Origin: Sinisalibacter aestuarii
GTDB lineage: Bacteria; Pseudomonadota; Alphaproteobacteria; Rhodobacterales; Rhodobacteraceae
Assembly (NCBI RefSeq): GCF_027923545.1
Contig: NZ_BROH01000014.1
Span: 1 to 64,000 of the forward strand
Length of the DNA: 64,000 nt
Direction: 5' to 3'
Part shown: piece after piece, positions 43,875 through 51,891 of the stretch
Position numbering within the stretch: the first letter of the stretch is position 1
Layout of the letters: every line of letters begins with the position of its first letter
Notes under the pieces: generated by a model
Seen by the model: only the letters and a program-made list of their open reading frames with translations
The model's database searches: none
What the model was told of the DNA's origin: nothing
Made by a program: the position numbers and the translations under genes

Positions 43875-44717
43875 ATGGAACCTACGACCGGCCTGATCCT
43901 GCGACGGATCACACAGACAAATCTCTCTGTTGCTGCGCACAAGCTTGCTACCCTCATCCTCGATGCCATCGCCTGGAAGGATGGCTACAACGGTTTGTCG
44001 CGCGGAACGGCAGCCTTCACCCTCTCGGCCCTGGCGGAGAAGATGGGTGTTTCACGACAATATCTTTCGGTTCTATTGAGCGAACTTGAGACGTCGAAGT
44101 TGCAGCTCGAGCGGGCAAAGCCGAATGGAAAGTTCGCGCCCTGGATCTTTCGGTTTTCCGCCTTCGACGAGGAGAGTGAAACCCATGATCTCGTGTCAGG
44201 TGAAGGTGACACATCACTATCTAGAGATAATAATAACAAAACTATCTTCTCAGGACTGATCGACATCACCGCGAGTTCGAACGTTTTTCAGACCAGTTGG
44301 GCAGAGCTCATCAAAGCAGCGAAGGCCACGTTGCCCTGCTGGAACATCGACACCCAGGTCATCTGGGATCGCTTCCTCGCCTTCAATCGGTCCCGAGGCA
44401 ACGGCAGGGTGCCGGCCGGCTTCCTGCTTGGCTTCATGCGCCGGTGGCGAAATTCGTCGGGAACTCCAACTCGTCCCGCGGTCAAGCCGCCCGCGAGACC
44501 AATAACGGACCCCAAAGAGCGCGAATTGCTGAGACAGATGCAAGCCGCACCAACTTCGAACCGCCAGTTCCACGCGTCCGACTTGTGTCGCTTGATCGGA
44601 TACACTGCCTACGAAGCGCGTGTACTCGATGTGATCCACGAGTTTGGGTGCCAGAGGTTTTCAGCGACGTTGGCGGTGCACGGACGAGCGGTGCTGGCAG
44701 GGGAGATATCCAGGTAG
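43875..44717 (+). CDS. Helix-turn-helix protein, possible plasmid replication or partition protein
   Basis: A 280-residue cytoplasmic protein. The N-terminal ~95 residues form a winged-helix-like DNA-binding domain (SALAEKMGVSRQYLSVLLSELE), and a second helical region ends in ATLAVHGRAVL. A Ser/Thr-rich, Pro-rich linker (GTPTRPAVKPPARPITD) lies between. The design resembles single-protein plasmid replication initiators or regulators of conjugation. No defined family is recognised, and no iterons were found upstream, only three dyads. AGGAGA precedes the ATG. Base use is more AT-rich in the middle (AATAATAATAAC). Confidence 0.75.
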   Translation: MEPTTGLILRRITQTNLSVAAHKLATLILDAIAWKDGYNGLSRGTAAFTLSALAEKMGVSRQYLSVLLSELETSKLQLERAKPNGKFAPWIFRFSAFDEESETHDLVSGEGDTSLSRDNNNKTIFSGLIDITASSNVFQTSWAELIKAAKATLPCWNIDTQVIWDRFLAFNRSRGNGRVPAGFLLGFMRRWRNSSGTPTRPAVKPPARPITDPKERELLRQMQAAPTSNRQFHASDLCRLIGYTAYEARVLDVIHEFGCQRFSATLAVHGRAVLAGEISR

Positions 44718-44828
44718 ATTCACCTGCCAAGCTTTGGATCCGGGAAGGCTCTGCCCCCGCGTACAGAAAATCGGCAGATAATGAAGTTTATGTTAAAAAT
44801 GGAAGTATTAGCCAGCTTTCCTTGGCTT

Positions 44829-45398
44829 TCAGAAAATCCTGACCTGAGTTCCCACTTCTGCCAGAGCAAAAAGTTCAGCAATGTGCTCGTTGTACAGTCC
44901 AATACAGCCGTTTGATGATTGCCGACCGATCTTGCGCGTGTCACCGGTTCCGTGCACCCGGTAATACTGCCACGACAGATAAAGTGCGTGTGTTCCAAGC
45001 GGGTTGTCAGGACCCGGCGGCCAATAGTCAGGCCATTCGGGGTTACGCTCTTTCATTGATGGAGTGGGCCGCCAACTCGGCCCCTCCACCTTCCTTATAA
45101 CCTCTGTATATCCTCGGCGGGTCAACTCTTCCGAGGCAGGGACACTCGACGGATAGAGTTTGTAGACACTTTCGTCTTCCGACCAATACTGGACTGCACG
45201 CGAGTCGATGTCGCACAAAATTGCACCGTGCTGAAGGTTATCGAAGTGGTCTTGCCAGAGATCCACACTAAAGGACGAAATATTTCTGCGTACCGCCGAG
45301 GGCTCCTGCTCCTGAGCACGGAGAAGGGAAGGTGCTGCCAGAAGTCCGATCATAGTTGTCGAAACGAACTGGCGTCGTGTTTTCAGTGTTTTTGTCAT
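44829..45398 (-). CDS. Secreted L,D-transpeptidase (YkuD family), paralogue 2
   Basis: A 189-residue Tat-type exported enzyme (KTRRQFVSTTMIGLL) with the catalytic block HGTGDTRKIGRQSSNGCIG. It is a close paralogue of the protein at 16735. It would remodel peptidoglycan crosslinks in the periplasm. It is transcribed alone from a CadR/PbrR-like promoter (45428-45458), which ties wall remodelling directly to the metal response. The ATG at 45398 is preceded by GAGGCGAGG. Confidence 0.92.
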   Translation of the reverse strand: MTKTLKTRRQFVSTTMIGLLAAPSLLRAQEQEPSAVRRNISSFSVDLWQDHFDNLQHGAILCDIDSRAVQYWSEDESVYKLYPSSVPASEELTRRGYTEVIRKVEGPSWRPTPSMKERNPEWPDYWPPGPDNPLGTHALYLSWQYYRVHGTGDTRKIGRQSSNGCIGLYNEHIAELFALAEVGTQVRIF

Positions 45399-45427
45399 AT
45401 GCCTCGCCTCACTCTTTTGTTGGCTGA

Positions 45428-45458
45428 CGGATACGACCTCTAGTAGCTAGAGGTTCAA
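45428..45458 (-). promoter_or_regulatory. CadR/PbrR/ZntR-type promoter of the L,D-transpeptidase
   Basis: On the minus strand TTGAAC (45453-45458) and TATCCG (45428-45433) are 19 bases apart, with the dyad CCTCTAGCTACTAGAGG in and next to the spacer. Start codon 45398 follows after ~30 bases. Confidence 0.85.
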
Positions 45459-45493
45459 CTGAAAAACGATGACGTTCTCGTGAGGCAGCGAGT

Positions 45494-46051
45494 TTACAGG
45501 TATCGACGCGTTTCAGCGCAATAATCGCGATACTTGGAGTCGTATTGTTCATGCAGCCATGGCTCTTCCGCGAGCGGGGCAAGGGCCAGCGCGGCAACTC
45601 CAACGATGACGATAGGCCAAACCCAAGATGAGGCGAAGAGAAGACCAAAACCTATCAGGATGGCCATGTCGGCAAGGTACTGCGGATGCCGAGAGAAACG
45701 GTAGAGACCCGAAGTGATCAGCTCGTCTTTCGCACCGCTGGTGGCTTTCAGTCCAATGCTGAATGCCCCCCACCAGACAATCAGATTTCCGGTTGCGATC
45801 AAGAACGGCCCGACCGCCCAACGGAGTGCGTTGGCCATAGAAGCGGATTTCCAATCCAAGATGCCCAAACCGATCACCGCCCCAAACACGGCCAATGTGA
45901 GTCCCCATGCAATGTTTGGTATGACTGAATGCTCTCTGTTTGGAGGCCAGATGCGCTTGGACGGGCGGGCGATCGACCAAAGGAGCGCACCAATCAAAAC
46001 CAGACCGGATAGCAGGCCAACGACCACTAGTATGCCTTGGGCAATCGTCAT
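45494..46051 (-). CDS. ICMT/PEMT-like membrane methyltransferase
   Basis: A 185-residue membrane protein with five or six helices and the C-terminal methyltransferase motif of the isoprenylcysteine carboxyl methyltransferase family (GLYRFSRHPQYLADM, then EEPWLHEQYDSKYRDYC). Similar proteins occur next to czcD-type transporter genes in metal-resistance loci, where they may methylate a lipid or small molecule. Its start overlaps the stop of the upstream CDF gene (46048) as ATGA, so the two are coupled. Confidence 0.88.
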   Translation of the reverse strand: MTIAQGILVVVGLLSGLVLIGALLWSIARPSKRIWPPNREHSVIPNIAWGLTLAVFGAVIGLGILDWKSASMANALRWAVGPFLIATGNLIVWWGAFSIGLKATSGAKDELITSGLYRFSRHPQYLADMAILIGFGLLFASSWVWPIVIVGVAALALAPLAEEPWLHEQYDSKYRDYCAETRRYL

Positions 46052-46965
46052 GAGCGGTGTCCGAACACCTGCGCCTCCTGATGCGCATTGTCGCTCGCTT
46101 CGAATTCAAGCGTGGAATGCTCGATTGAGAAACGTTCATGCAGCACCGATTTGACGTTTTCTTTAATCTTGTCGGCCTCACCCATCCGTTCGCGTTCGAC
46201 GACAATATGGCAGTCCAATGCCGCGGCGTGCTCCTGCATTTGCCACAGGTGGACATGATGCACGTCCACAACGCCATCGACACACTGGATCGCTCTGACC
46301 ACGTCATTTCCATCAATACCTGGTGGGCTCCCAAGCATCAGGGTTCGAATTGGGCCCCCTATTTCGGTGAAGGACAGATACAGGATGTAGAGCGCGATGC
46401 CGATAGTGATGGCCGGATCAACCCAACGCATATCATAGAGTATTATGAGCGTCCCGCCGACTATGACGGCCACTGAAGCCAACGCATCCGAAAGGTTGTG
46501 GAGAAAAAGCGCACGGATGTTCACGCTCCCCTTCTGCATCGAATAGGTCAGCATTGCGGTCAGCGTGTCGACCACAAGCGCGATTCCACCGAGAATGACG
46601 ACGGTCCACCCCATGACTTCGGGTGGATCAATCATGCGCATGCCACCTTCGTAGATCAGATAGAAGCCGATCACGATGAGGGTGGTGTAGTTGATCAGGG
46701 CCGCGACGATTTCGACCCGGCCATAGCCGAAGGTCATGCGCTCATCGGCCGGGCGGCGCGCGATCTTGCGTGCGGCGAAGGCAATGACAAGCGAGGCCAT
46801 ATCGGAAAAGTTGTGCAGCGCATCGGCGATCAGTGCCAGACTGCCCGAGAATATGCCCCCGACGACTTGCGCAACGGTAAGTAGCCCGTTTGCCCAGATG
46901 GCGATGGCAACCCGCCGGTCCCCAGAATTCGGATCGATATGCGCGTGCCCGTGGTCATGTGGCAT
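46048..46965 (-). CDS. czcD: CzcD-like cation diffusion facilitator
   Basis: A 305-residue Zn/Cd/Co efflux protein. Six membrane helices carry the metal-site pairs DALHNFSD and FLHNLSDA, with a His-rich start (MPHDHGHAHID) and a cytoplasmic C-terminal domain (HVHLWQMQEHAAALDCHI). It exchanges metal for protons. The gene starts inside the end of the transglutaminase gene and overlaps the methyltransferase gene, making one transcript. Confidence 0.95.
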   Translation of the reverse strand: MPHDHGHAHIDPNSGDRRVAIAIWANGLLTVAQVVGGIFSGSLALIADALHNFSDMASLVIAFAARKIARRPADERMTFGYGRVEIVAALINYTTLIVIGFYLIYEGGMRMIDPPEVMGWTVVILGGIALVVDTLTAMLTYSMQKGSVNIRALFLHNLSDALASVAVIVGGTLIILYDMRWVDPAITIGIALYILYLSFTEIGGPIRTLMLGSPPGIDGNDVVRAIQCVDGVVDVHHVHLWQMQEHAAALDCHIVVERERMGEADKIKENVKSVLHERFSIEHSTLEFEASDNAHQEAQVFGHRS

Positions 46966-47710
46966 TGGCAGGCTCCGCGTGCGCGTGTGTCGCGCGTCGG
47001 TCAGTCTTCAGGCGGCCGCTGCGGAAACCACGTACGCGCGCATTCATCCAGTGGCGTATTATATGACGGTAAAGGGCACCACGCAGCCATCCAAAGGATT
47101 GCTCATGGGACAAATAGAAGGCGTCCGGCGTATCGTACACGCCAAAATCTTGCACAATACCGGTTTTCTGAATGTAGGTATCTTCTCCGTTCCAGGCGAC
47201 GGGAGGCGCGCCAAGGCAATCCGTGCCCGCGCCATAACCGCAGAGATTGTCTGTGTTCGAGAAAGACGTTTGCAGGACTTTGAGGAAAGCGTCATCCAGG
47301 ATGAAGCCTTCAAGGTTAATCCAGGCACCTTGATATTCGATCTCTACCCATGAGTGGAGAATTTCCTGCGGAGCAAGCGGATACACCAGCTCAGGGACAA
47401 CACCGCGCTGCAAGCCTTTGTGGATCGTAAACCCATGCAACCGGCAACGAATGCCGACACCACGCAGCAGCGCCATCAAGAGCGTGCCTTTGGTATTGCA
47501 CTGCCCGTAGCCGTCGGAAAACACCTCGGATGCGGGGATGTCGTCAGCTCGATTGTATCCGAACGCGGTTTCATTCCGAACGAAATCATAGACTGCTCCG
47601 ATCCGATCGTATTCGGACAAGTCGCGCCAGCTGCGGTTCTCTATTAGATGCGCAAGAGGCGCGGCATCAAAATCTAGTAGTTTGGTGGGTACAAGTAGGG
47701 GGTCGGTCAT
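46955..47710 (-). CDS. Transglutaminase-like cysteine protease-fold protein
   Basis: A 251-residue protein with a transglutaminase core: the nucleophile in FSDGYGQCNTKGTLLMALLRG, then the His in ILHSWVEIEY, followed by WINLEGFILD where the third residue is expected. No signal peptide is seen, so it is probably cytoplasmic. The ATG at 47710 is chosen because the -10 element of its promoter lies at 47746-47751; a start at 47746 would not be transcribed. It heads the czcD operon under a metal-type promoter. Its substrate is unknown. Confidence 0.85.
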   Translation of the reverse strand: MTDPLLVPTKLLDFDAAPLAHLIENRSWRDLSEYDRIGAVYDFVRNETAFGYNRADDIPASEVFSDGYGQCNTKGTLLMALLRGVGIRCRLHGFTIHKGLQRGVVPELVYPLAPQEILHSWVEIEYQGAWINLEGFILDDAFLKVLQTSFSNTDNLCGYGAGTDCLGAPPVAWNGEDTYIQKTGIVQDFGVYDTPDAFYLSHEQSFGWLRGALYRHIIRHWMNARVRGFRSGRLKTDRRATHAHAEPANAT

Positions 47711-47745
47711 ATGCAACAGGTCGCTCCTCGAATCGTCTTGGAACA

Positions 47746-47776
47746 AGACTAATTGCTATAGTCACTGTAGCTTCAA
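47746..47776 (-). promoter_or_regulatory. CadR/PbrR/ZntR-type promoter of the transglutaminase-czcD operon
   Basis: On the minus strand TTGAAG (47771-47776) and TAGTCT (47746-47751) are 19 bases apart, with the dyad GCTACAGTGACTATAGC. It resembles the other boxes of this set but is less perfect. Confidence 0.8.
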
Positions 47777-47805
47777 TCCTTTCTTTCAGAAAGAATCTCC
47801 CGCAA

Positions 47806-48405
47806 CTATTTGTCCGTGTGAACCGCTTTGTGGTGTTCGCCGTGTGCGTCGCGCAGAATGTCGATACCTCCCCAGGCCGCGATCCCGGCGACAATCACGC
47901 CGACGACGAGGTCCGGCCAGTTGGTTCCCAACCAGGCGACGAGGCCGCCAGCCACGACGATTCCGAGGTTCGCGGCGAAATCGTTGTAACTGAAGGTGTT
48001 GGCCGCGCGGATGTTGACGTCCGGATCTTTGAGCTTAGCGAGCAGCCAGACGCAGACTGCGTTGATAGCCGCCGCGATCAGGGCCATGGCGATCATGATC
48101 GTCCCGAGCGGATCTGACCCGCCGATGTAGCGGCGCCATGCATCGTAAAGGATACCAGCGGCGAACAGAATCAGCAGCCCGCCGGAAACGTTCGCCGCCC
48201 CGCGTTTCCATTTGTCGGATCGGGACAAAGCGAAAAGGCTGATCGCGTAGACGAAGCTGTCGGAGAGGTTATCGAGCCCGTTGGCGATCAGGGCACTTGA
48301 GTCGCCGAAGGCGCCTGTTGCGAAAAAGGCCACGGCCAAACCGATATTGAGCGCAAGAACGATCCAAAGCGTCCGTCTCTCCATTGAATCTTGTCTAGCG
48401 GCCAT
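47806..48405 (-). CDS. Short CDF-type cation transporter
   Basis: A ~199-residue membrane protein of the cation diffusion family, with six helices but no C-terminal cytoplasmic domain. It has NGLDNLSDSFVYAISLFA in helix 2, where ordinary CDFs have HNxxD, and SYNDFAANLG in helix 5. The C-terminus ends in a short His-rich tail (GEHHKAVHTDK). Such short forms occur beside MerR regulators in metal loci. It lies 82 bases after the merR gene. The start may be this ATG or a GTG at 48435. Confidence 0.88.
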   Translation of the reverse strand: MAARQDSMERRTLWIVLALNIGLAVAFFATGAFGDSSALIANGLDNLSDSFVYAISLFALSRSDKWKRGAANVSGGLLILFAAGILYDAWRRYIGGSDPLGTIMIAMALIAAAINAVCVWLLAKLKDPDVNIRAANTFSYNDFAANLGIVVAGGLVAWLGTNWPDLVVGVIVAGIAAWGGIDILRDAHGEHHKAVHTDK

Positions 48406-48487
48406 TTTGTGGTTCCAGCTTGTGTTGTACGACACATTAACTTCTGCGGCTGATCTGCGTTCCAGCCGGAATGTTGGCTGAATTCCT

Positions 48488-48916
48488 TCAGGCCCCGATT
48501 TCCTCGTGCTCGGTCAGGCATTCCGAATGGTCCCGCAACACCTCAAGCACCTTGCAGTCTCCGGTCCGCCCGCCGCTGCATTCGTGAACCATGCGTTTCA
48601 GTTCCGTGCGGAGCGCCTTCAGGCGGGCCATGCGCTGCTCCACCTGTTTGAGCTGGCGACGCGCGATGGCATCTGCCTCGTCGCAGGGGCGGTTGGGATG
48701 GTCGCTGAGGTCGAGCAGCTCGCGGATCGCATCGAGCGAGAAACCGAGTTGCCGCGAATGGCGGATGAAGGACAGTCGGTCGAGCTGTGCATTGTCGTAG
48801 CGCCTCTGTCCGCCTTCGGTCCTGCCAGGTTCGGGCATGAGTCCGATCTGTTCGTAGTACCGGATGGTCTGCACTTTTGTGCCAGTCTTCTTTGACAGAG
48901 TACCGATCGTGAGCAT
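48488..48916 (-). CDS. MerR-family Zn/Cd/Pb regulator (PbrR/CadR/ZntR-like)
   Basis: A 142-residue MerR regulator. The DNA-binding part starts MLTIGTLSKKTGTKVQTIRYY. The metal site uses Cys78, Cys113 and Cys121 (HECSGGRTGDC), with a fourth cysteine at 133. The Cys at 78, in place of the Ser of CueR, points to a divalent metal, and the spacing is close to PbrR and CadR. GGAGGCG precedes the ATG at 48916. Four promoters with the CTCTAGC-type dyad (45428, 47746, 49022, 63317) are its likely targets. Which metal it senses cannot be fixed from sequence. Confidence 0.9.
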   Translation of the reverse strand: MLTIGTLSKKTGTKVQTIRYYEQIGLMPEPGRTEGGQRRYDNAQLDRLSFIRHSRQLGFSLDAIRELLDLSDHPNRPCDEADAIARRQLKQVEQRMARLKALRTELKRMVHECSGGRTGDCKVLEVLRDHSECLTEHEEIGA

Positions 48917-49021
48917 TTTCGCCTCCATGAAAAAGATACAGTTTGTGTAGGTTTTGCCGTCGGAATAAACAAGTGTCGGATTCACAGACGCGTGAGTTCA
49001 AGCTATACCATGATTTCGTGC

Positions 49022-49052
49022 TTGAACCTCTAGCGGCTAGAGGATGTATCCG
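49022..49052 (+). promoter_or_regulatory. CadR/PbrR/ZntR-type promoter of the Sco-Dsb-Lsp-Lnt operon
   Basis: TTGAAC (49022-49027) and TATCCG (49047-49052) are 19 bases apart, with the dyad CCTCTAGCGGCTAGAGG. The halves are the same as at 45428, in the other direction. The first gene of the long operon starts 36 bases after the -10. Confidence 0.86.
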
Positions 49053-49087
49053 CACATGCAATAAGAATCAAAAACAGGCGAACAGGA

Positions 49088-49690
49088 TTGTCCCTTACAT
49101 CGGCACAGAAGTTTCTTTGGGTTTTGGCAGGCGTGGCAGCGCTTGCCTTCGTATGGCTTTTGCTATGGTCCGATTATCGTGCCGATAGCGCCCGAACTGG
49201 CGCCGAGCCGCCTTTTTTCGCTGAGTTCGAACTGACGGACCATCAGGGTATGGTTCAAACCGAGGAGGACTTTGCGGGGCGCTGGATGCTGGTTTTTTTC
49301 GGCTTTACCAACTGCCCCGACGTCTGCCCGACGACCCTATCTGAGGTCGCGGCGGTGATGGACGGTCTGGGCGACGATGCCGCCAAGGTCCAGCCGATTT
49401 TCATAACAATCGACCCTGAACGAGACACGCCCCCAGCACTCGCCGAATACGTCCCGCTGTTCGATGCGGGCATCATCGGGCTGACGGGCACGCCGGAACA
49501 GATCGCCGCCACGTCCGAGACGTTTCCAATCTTCTTTGAGCGCGTCGAAGAGACCGCAGCGCCGGATGGTTACACGATGGGCCACACGTCGCATCTGTTC
49601 CTCTTCGACCCCGAGGCAGGCTTTGCCGACTCCTGGCCCTACGGCACCTCCGCCGAAGAGATCCTCGCCGATCTGGAAGAGAGGATCTGA
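49088..49690 (+). CDS. Sco1/SenC-family copper chaperone 1
   Basis: A 200-residue membrane-anchored thioredoxin-fold protein. After one N-terminal helix come the Cu-binding motif NCPDVCPTT and the downstream His in YTMGHTSHLF. Sco proteins deliver copper to, or reduce, the CuA site of cytochrome oxidase. The start is taken as TTG at 49088 because no ATG lies near. It is the first gene of a long rightward unit and lies five bases before dsbB. A second Sco gene follows at 51265. Confidence 0.9.
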   Translation: MSLTSAQKFLWVLAGVAALAFVWLLLWSDYRADSARTGAEPPFFAEFELTDHQGMVQTEEDFAGRWMLVFFGFTNCPDVCPTTLSEVAAVMDGLGDDAAKVQPIFITIDPERDTPPALAEYVPLFDAGIIGLTGTPEQIAATSETFPIFFERVEETAAPDGYTMGHTSHLFLFDPEAGFADSWPYGTSAEEILADLEERI

Positions 49691-49695
49691 CCGAA

Positions 49696-50118
49696 ATGAA
49701 CCGCATATCCGGAGAAACAGCCCTCGGGCTGGCGTGGATCATCGCGCTCGTCGCCTCGCTTGCCGTGCTTTTCATCGGCGAGGTGCTGGGGCAGACGCCC
49801 TGTGTGCTGTGCTGGTTCCAGCGCGCCTTCATGTTCCCCTTGGCCATTGTCCTCGGGCTCGGCCTTTGGTGGCGGGACGGCCGCGTGGGGCGCTACGGCA
49901 TCGCATTGGCGCTTGGCGGCGGCGCAATCGCCCTCTGGCACATGGGGCTGTACGTCGGTCTTGTTCCCGAACGCATCCAGCCCTGCACGGCCACCGGCCC
50001 CTCTTGCACCGATGACAACCAACTGGTCTTCGGCATCCCGATCCCGCTGATGGCGGTCGCCGCCTTCGCGCTGATCGGGGCGCTGTCGGCCCTTTCATTG
50101 AAGGACACTCGAACATGA
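49696..50118 (+). CDS. dsbB: DsbB/BdbC-like disulfide formation protein
   Basis: A 140-residue four-helix quinone-linked oxidase of DsbA-type proteins. The first cysteine pair is in GQTPCVLCWFQRA (Cys36, Cys39), and a second pair lies in the periplasmic loop PERIQPCTATGPSCTDD. Its stop overlaps the DsbA-like gene, its likely partner. Placed between two Sco genes, it should help keep thiols of exported proteins oxidised during metal exposure. Confidence 0.93.
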   Translation: MNRISGETALGLAWIIALVASLAVLFIGEVLGQTPCVLCWFQRAFMFPLAIVLGLGLWWRDGRVGRYGIALALGGGAIALWHMGLYVGLVPERIQPCTATGPSCTDDNQLVFGIPIPLMAVAAFALIGALSALSLKDTRT

Positions 50119-50768
50119 ACCGACGCGGCCTGATCCTGTCCGTTCTCGCCCTCGGCGTCGCCGGTTTCGGCGGAGCCACCTGGTTTGCAACCCGCCCCGG
50201 CCCGGTGGCCGAAGCGGAGCCTGTTGCGCCGGAACTCGCGGACGCGATGATCCGCCCCTACTCGCCCATCCTCGGGCCTGCGGAAGCGCCCGTCACGATC
50301 GTCGAATTCTTCGATCCGGCCTGCGAGGCCTGTCGCGCCTTTCATCCCATCGTGAAGGACATCATGGCCGAGCATGGGGATGCTGTCCGCGTCGTGATCC
50401 GCTACACGCCCTTCCACGGCGCGGCATCCGAGGAAGCGATCCGCGTGCTCGAGGCGGCGCGCATGCAGGACATTTACGTGCCGGTGCTCGAGGCCGTTTT
50501 GCGGGAACAGCCGAGATGGGCGTCGCACGGTGCCCCGGAGCCTGGTCTGATCCTTCAAATCGCCGCCACGGCCGGACTCGATGCCGAGGCCGCGCGCACG
50601 CAAATGCTGGCACCCGATGTCGTGGCGATCCTGAACCAGGATCGTGCTGACGTCGAGACCGTGGGAATTCGCCAGACGCCCACATTCTTCGTGAACGGCA
50701 AGCCGCTCGATCCGTTCGGGGAGGCAGAACTGCGGCGAATGGTGGCTGCCGAAGTCGCTGCCGCGTAA
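50115..50768 (+). CDS. DsbA-like thiol oxidoreductase
   Basis: A 217-residue membrane-tethered or secreted thioredoxin-fold protein with an unusual active site CEAC (FFDPACEACRAFHP) and the cis-proline loop GIRQTPTFFVNG. The helical domain of DsbA is present. It overlaps dsbB by four bases. Compared with the ScsC-like protein at 11643 it lacks the N-terminal helical extension, so it is more likely a monomeric oxidant or a dedicated helper for Sco/CuA assembly. Confidence 0.92.
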   Translation: MNRRGLILSVLALGVAGFGGATWFATRPGPVAEAEPVAPELADAMIRPYSPILGPAEAPVTIVEFFDPACEACRAFHPIVKDIMAEHGDAVRVVIRYTPFHGAASEEAIRVLEAARMQDIYVPVLEAVLREQPRWASHGAPEPGLILQIAATAGLDAEAARTQMLAPDVVAILNQDRADVETVGIRQTPTFFVNGKPLDPFGEAELRRMVAAEVAAA

Positions 50769-50797
50769 AGCTGAATGGAAAGGGCAGGATCAGAACG

Positions 50798-51265
50798 ATG
50801 AAAAAGTATATTTTGACCAGCACACTGGCGGCGCTTTTGACCCTTGGAGGGCTCTCAGTGCCCGCGCTGGCCGGACCCGAGGATGTTGTCGTCGAGCACG
50901 CGTGGTCCCGCGCCTCCATCGGGATGAACCGTCCCGGGGCCGCTTACATGACGATCCGCAACACTGGCGACGAGCCAGTGACGCTGATCGGCCTTGCAAC
51001 ACCGCTCGCGATGATGCCCGAAATTCACGAGACGAAGACAAATGCCGAAGGTGTGAGTTCCATGAGCCCGGCGGGGGAGATCGCGATCGCCCCGGGCGAG
51101 AGCGTCGCGCTCGAACCGGGGGGCCTGCACGCAATGCTGATGCGGCTGCAAGAACTGATGACGGAAGGGGACACCTTTCCGCTGACCCTGCTTTTCGACG
51201 ACGGAGGCGAAGTGACGGTCGAGGTGCCGATCCTCGGAATCGCCGCGCGGGGGCCAGAGGACTGA
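50798..51265 (+). CDS. PCuAC-type periplasmic Cu(I) chaperone
   Basis: A 155-residue secreted protein (signal GGLSVPALAGP) of the PCuAC family. The Cu(I) ligands are visible as MMPEIHETK, a Met in SSMSPAG and HAMLM, matching the H(M)x10Mx21HxM pattern. PCuAC passes copper to Sco and to the CuA site. It overlaps the second Sco gene by one base, as expected for partners. Confidence 0.94.
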   Translation: MKKYILTSTLAALLTLGGLSVPALAGPEDVVVEHAWSRASIGMNRPGAAYMTIRNTGDEPVTLIGLATPLAMMPEIHETKTNAEGVSSMSPAGEIAIAPGESVALEPGGLHAMLMRLQELMTEGDTFPLTLLFDDGGEVTVEVPILGIAARGPED

Positions 51266-51891
51266 TGCGGCGACGGGCGATCCTGGGGTACGGGGCGGCT
51301 GGTGTCGGGGCGGTCGCCCTGATGCTCTTCGTCGGTTGGTGGCAGGTCGATGGACCCGGTGGACCCGAACCTGTCGGGCAGCGGCCTGTGGCCCTGACCG
51401 AGATGGATTTCCGTCTGACGGATCATGAGGGCAACGCGGTCGGGCCAGAAACCCTGATCGGCCGCCCGACGATGGCGTTCTTCGGCTTCACCTACTGTCC
51501 GGATGTCTGCCCGACCACACTCTCTGACATTTCCGAATGGCTCGACGATCTGGGAGACGAGGCCGAAGAGATGAATGTGGTTTTCATCACGGTCGATCCA
51601 GAGCGCGACACTGTCGAAACGATGGCCGAATATGTCGGCTACTTCCATCCGGCGATCCGCGGCTGGACGGGGCCGGAGGAGCAGATCGCGCGCGTCGCGG
51701 ACAGCTTCCGCGCCACCTACGAGCGGGTGCCGACGGAGAGCGGCGATTACACGATGAACCACAGCGCGAGCGTCTTCCTGTTCGCAGCCTCCGGGCGGTT
51801 CGTCACCATGATCGACTATCACGAACCCAGAGAATTCGCGGTGCCAAAAATTCGCCGCGCTCTGGAAGAAGAAATGGAGGGGGCAACATGA
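51265..51891 (+). CDS. Sco1/SenC-family copper chaperone 2
   Basis: A 208-residue membrane-anchored Sco protein. The N-terminal helix is followed by YCPDVCPTTLSD and the His in YTMNHSASVF. It is related to, but clearly different from, the first Sco (about half identical across the fold by eye). The ATG at 51265 overlaps the PCuAC stop, and its own stop overlaps the M23 gene. PCuAC and Sco together suggest assembly of a cytochrome oxidase. Confidence 0.93.
   Translation: MRRRAILGYGAAGVGAVALMLFVGWWQVDGPGGPEPVGQRPVALTEMDFRLTDHEGNAVGPETLIGRPTMAFFGFTYCPDVCPTTLSDISEWLDDLGDEAEEMNVVFITVDPERDTVETMAEYVGYFHPAIRGWTGPEEQIARVADSFRATYERVPTESGDYTMNHSASVFLFAASGRFVTMIDYHEPREFAVPKIRRALEEEMEGAT

Noticed and set aside
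46955-47746. The longer start of the transglutaminase gene at 47746
   Set aside because: The -10 element of the MerR-type promoter lies at 47746-47751, so transcription begins downstream of that codon.
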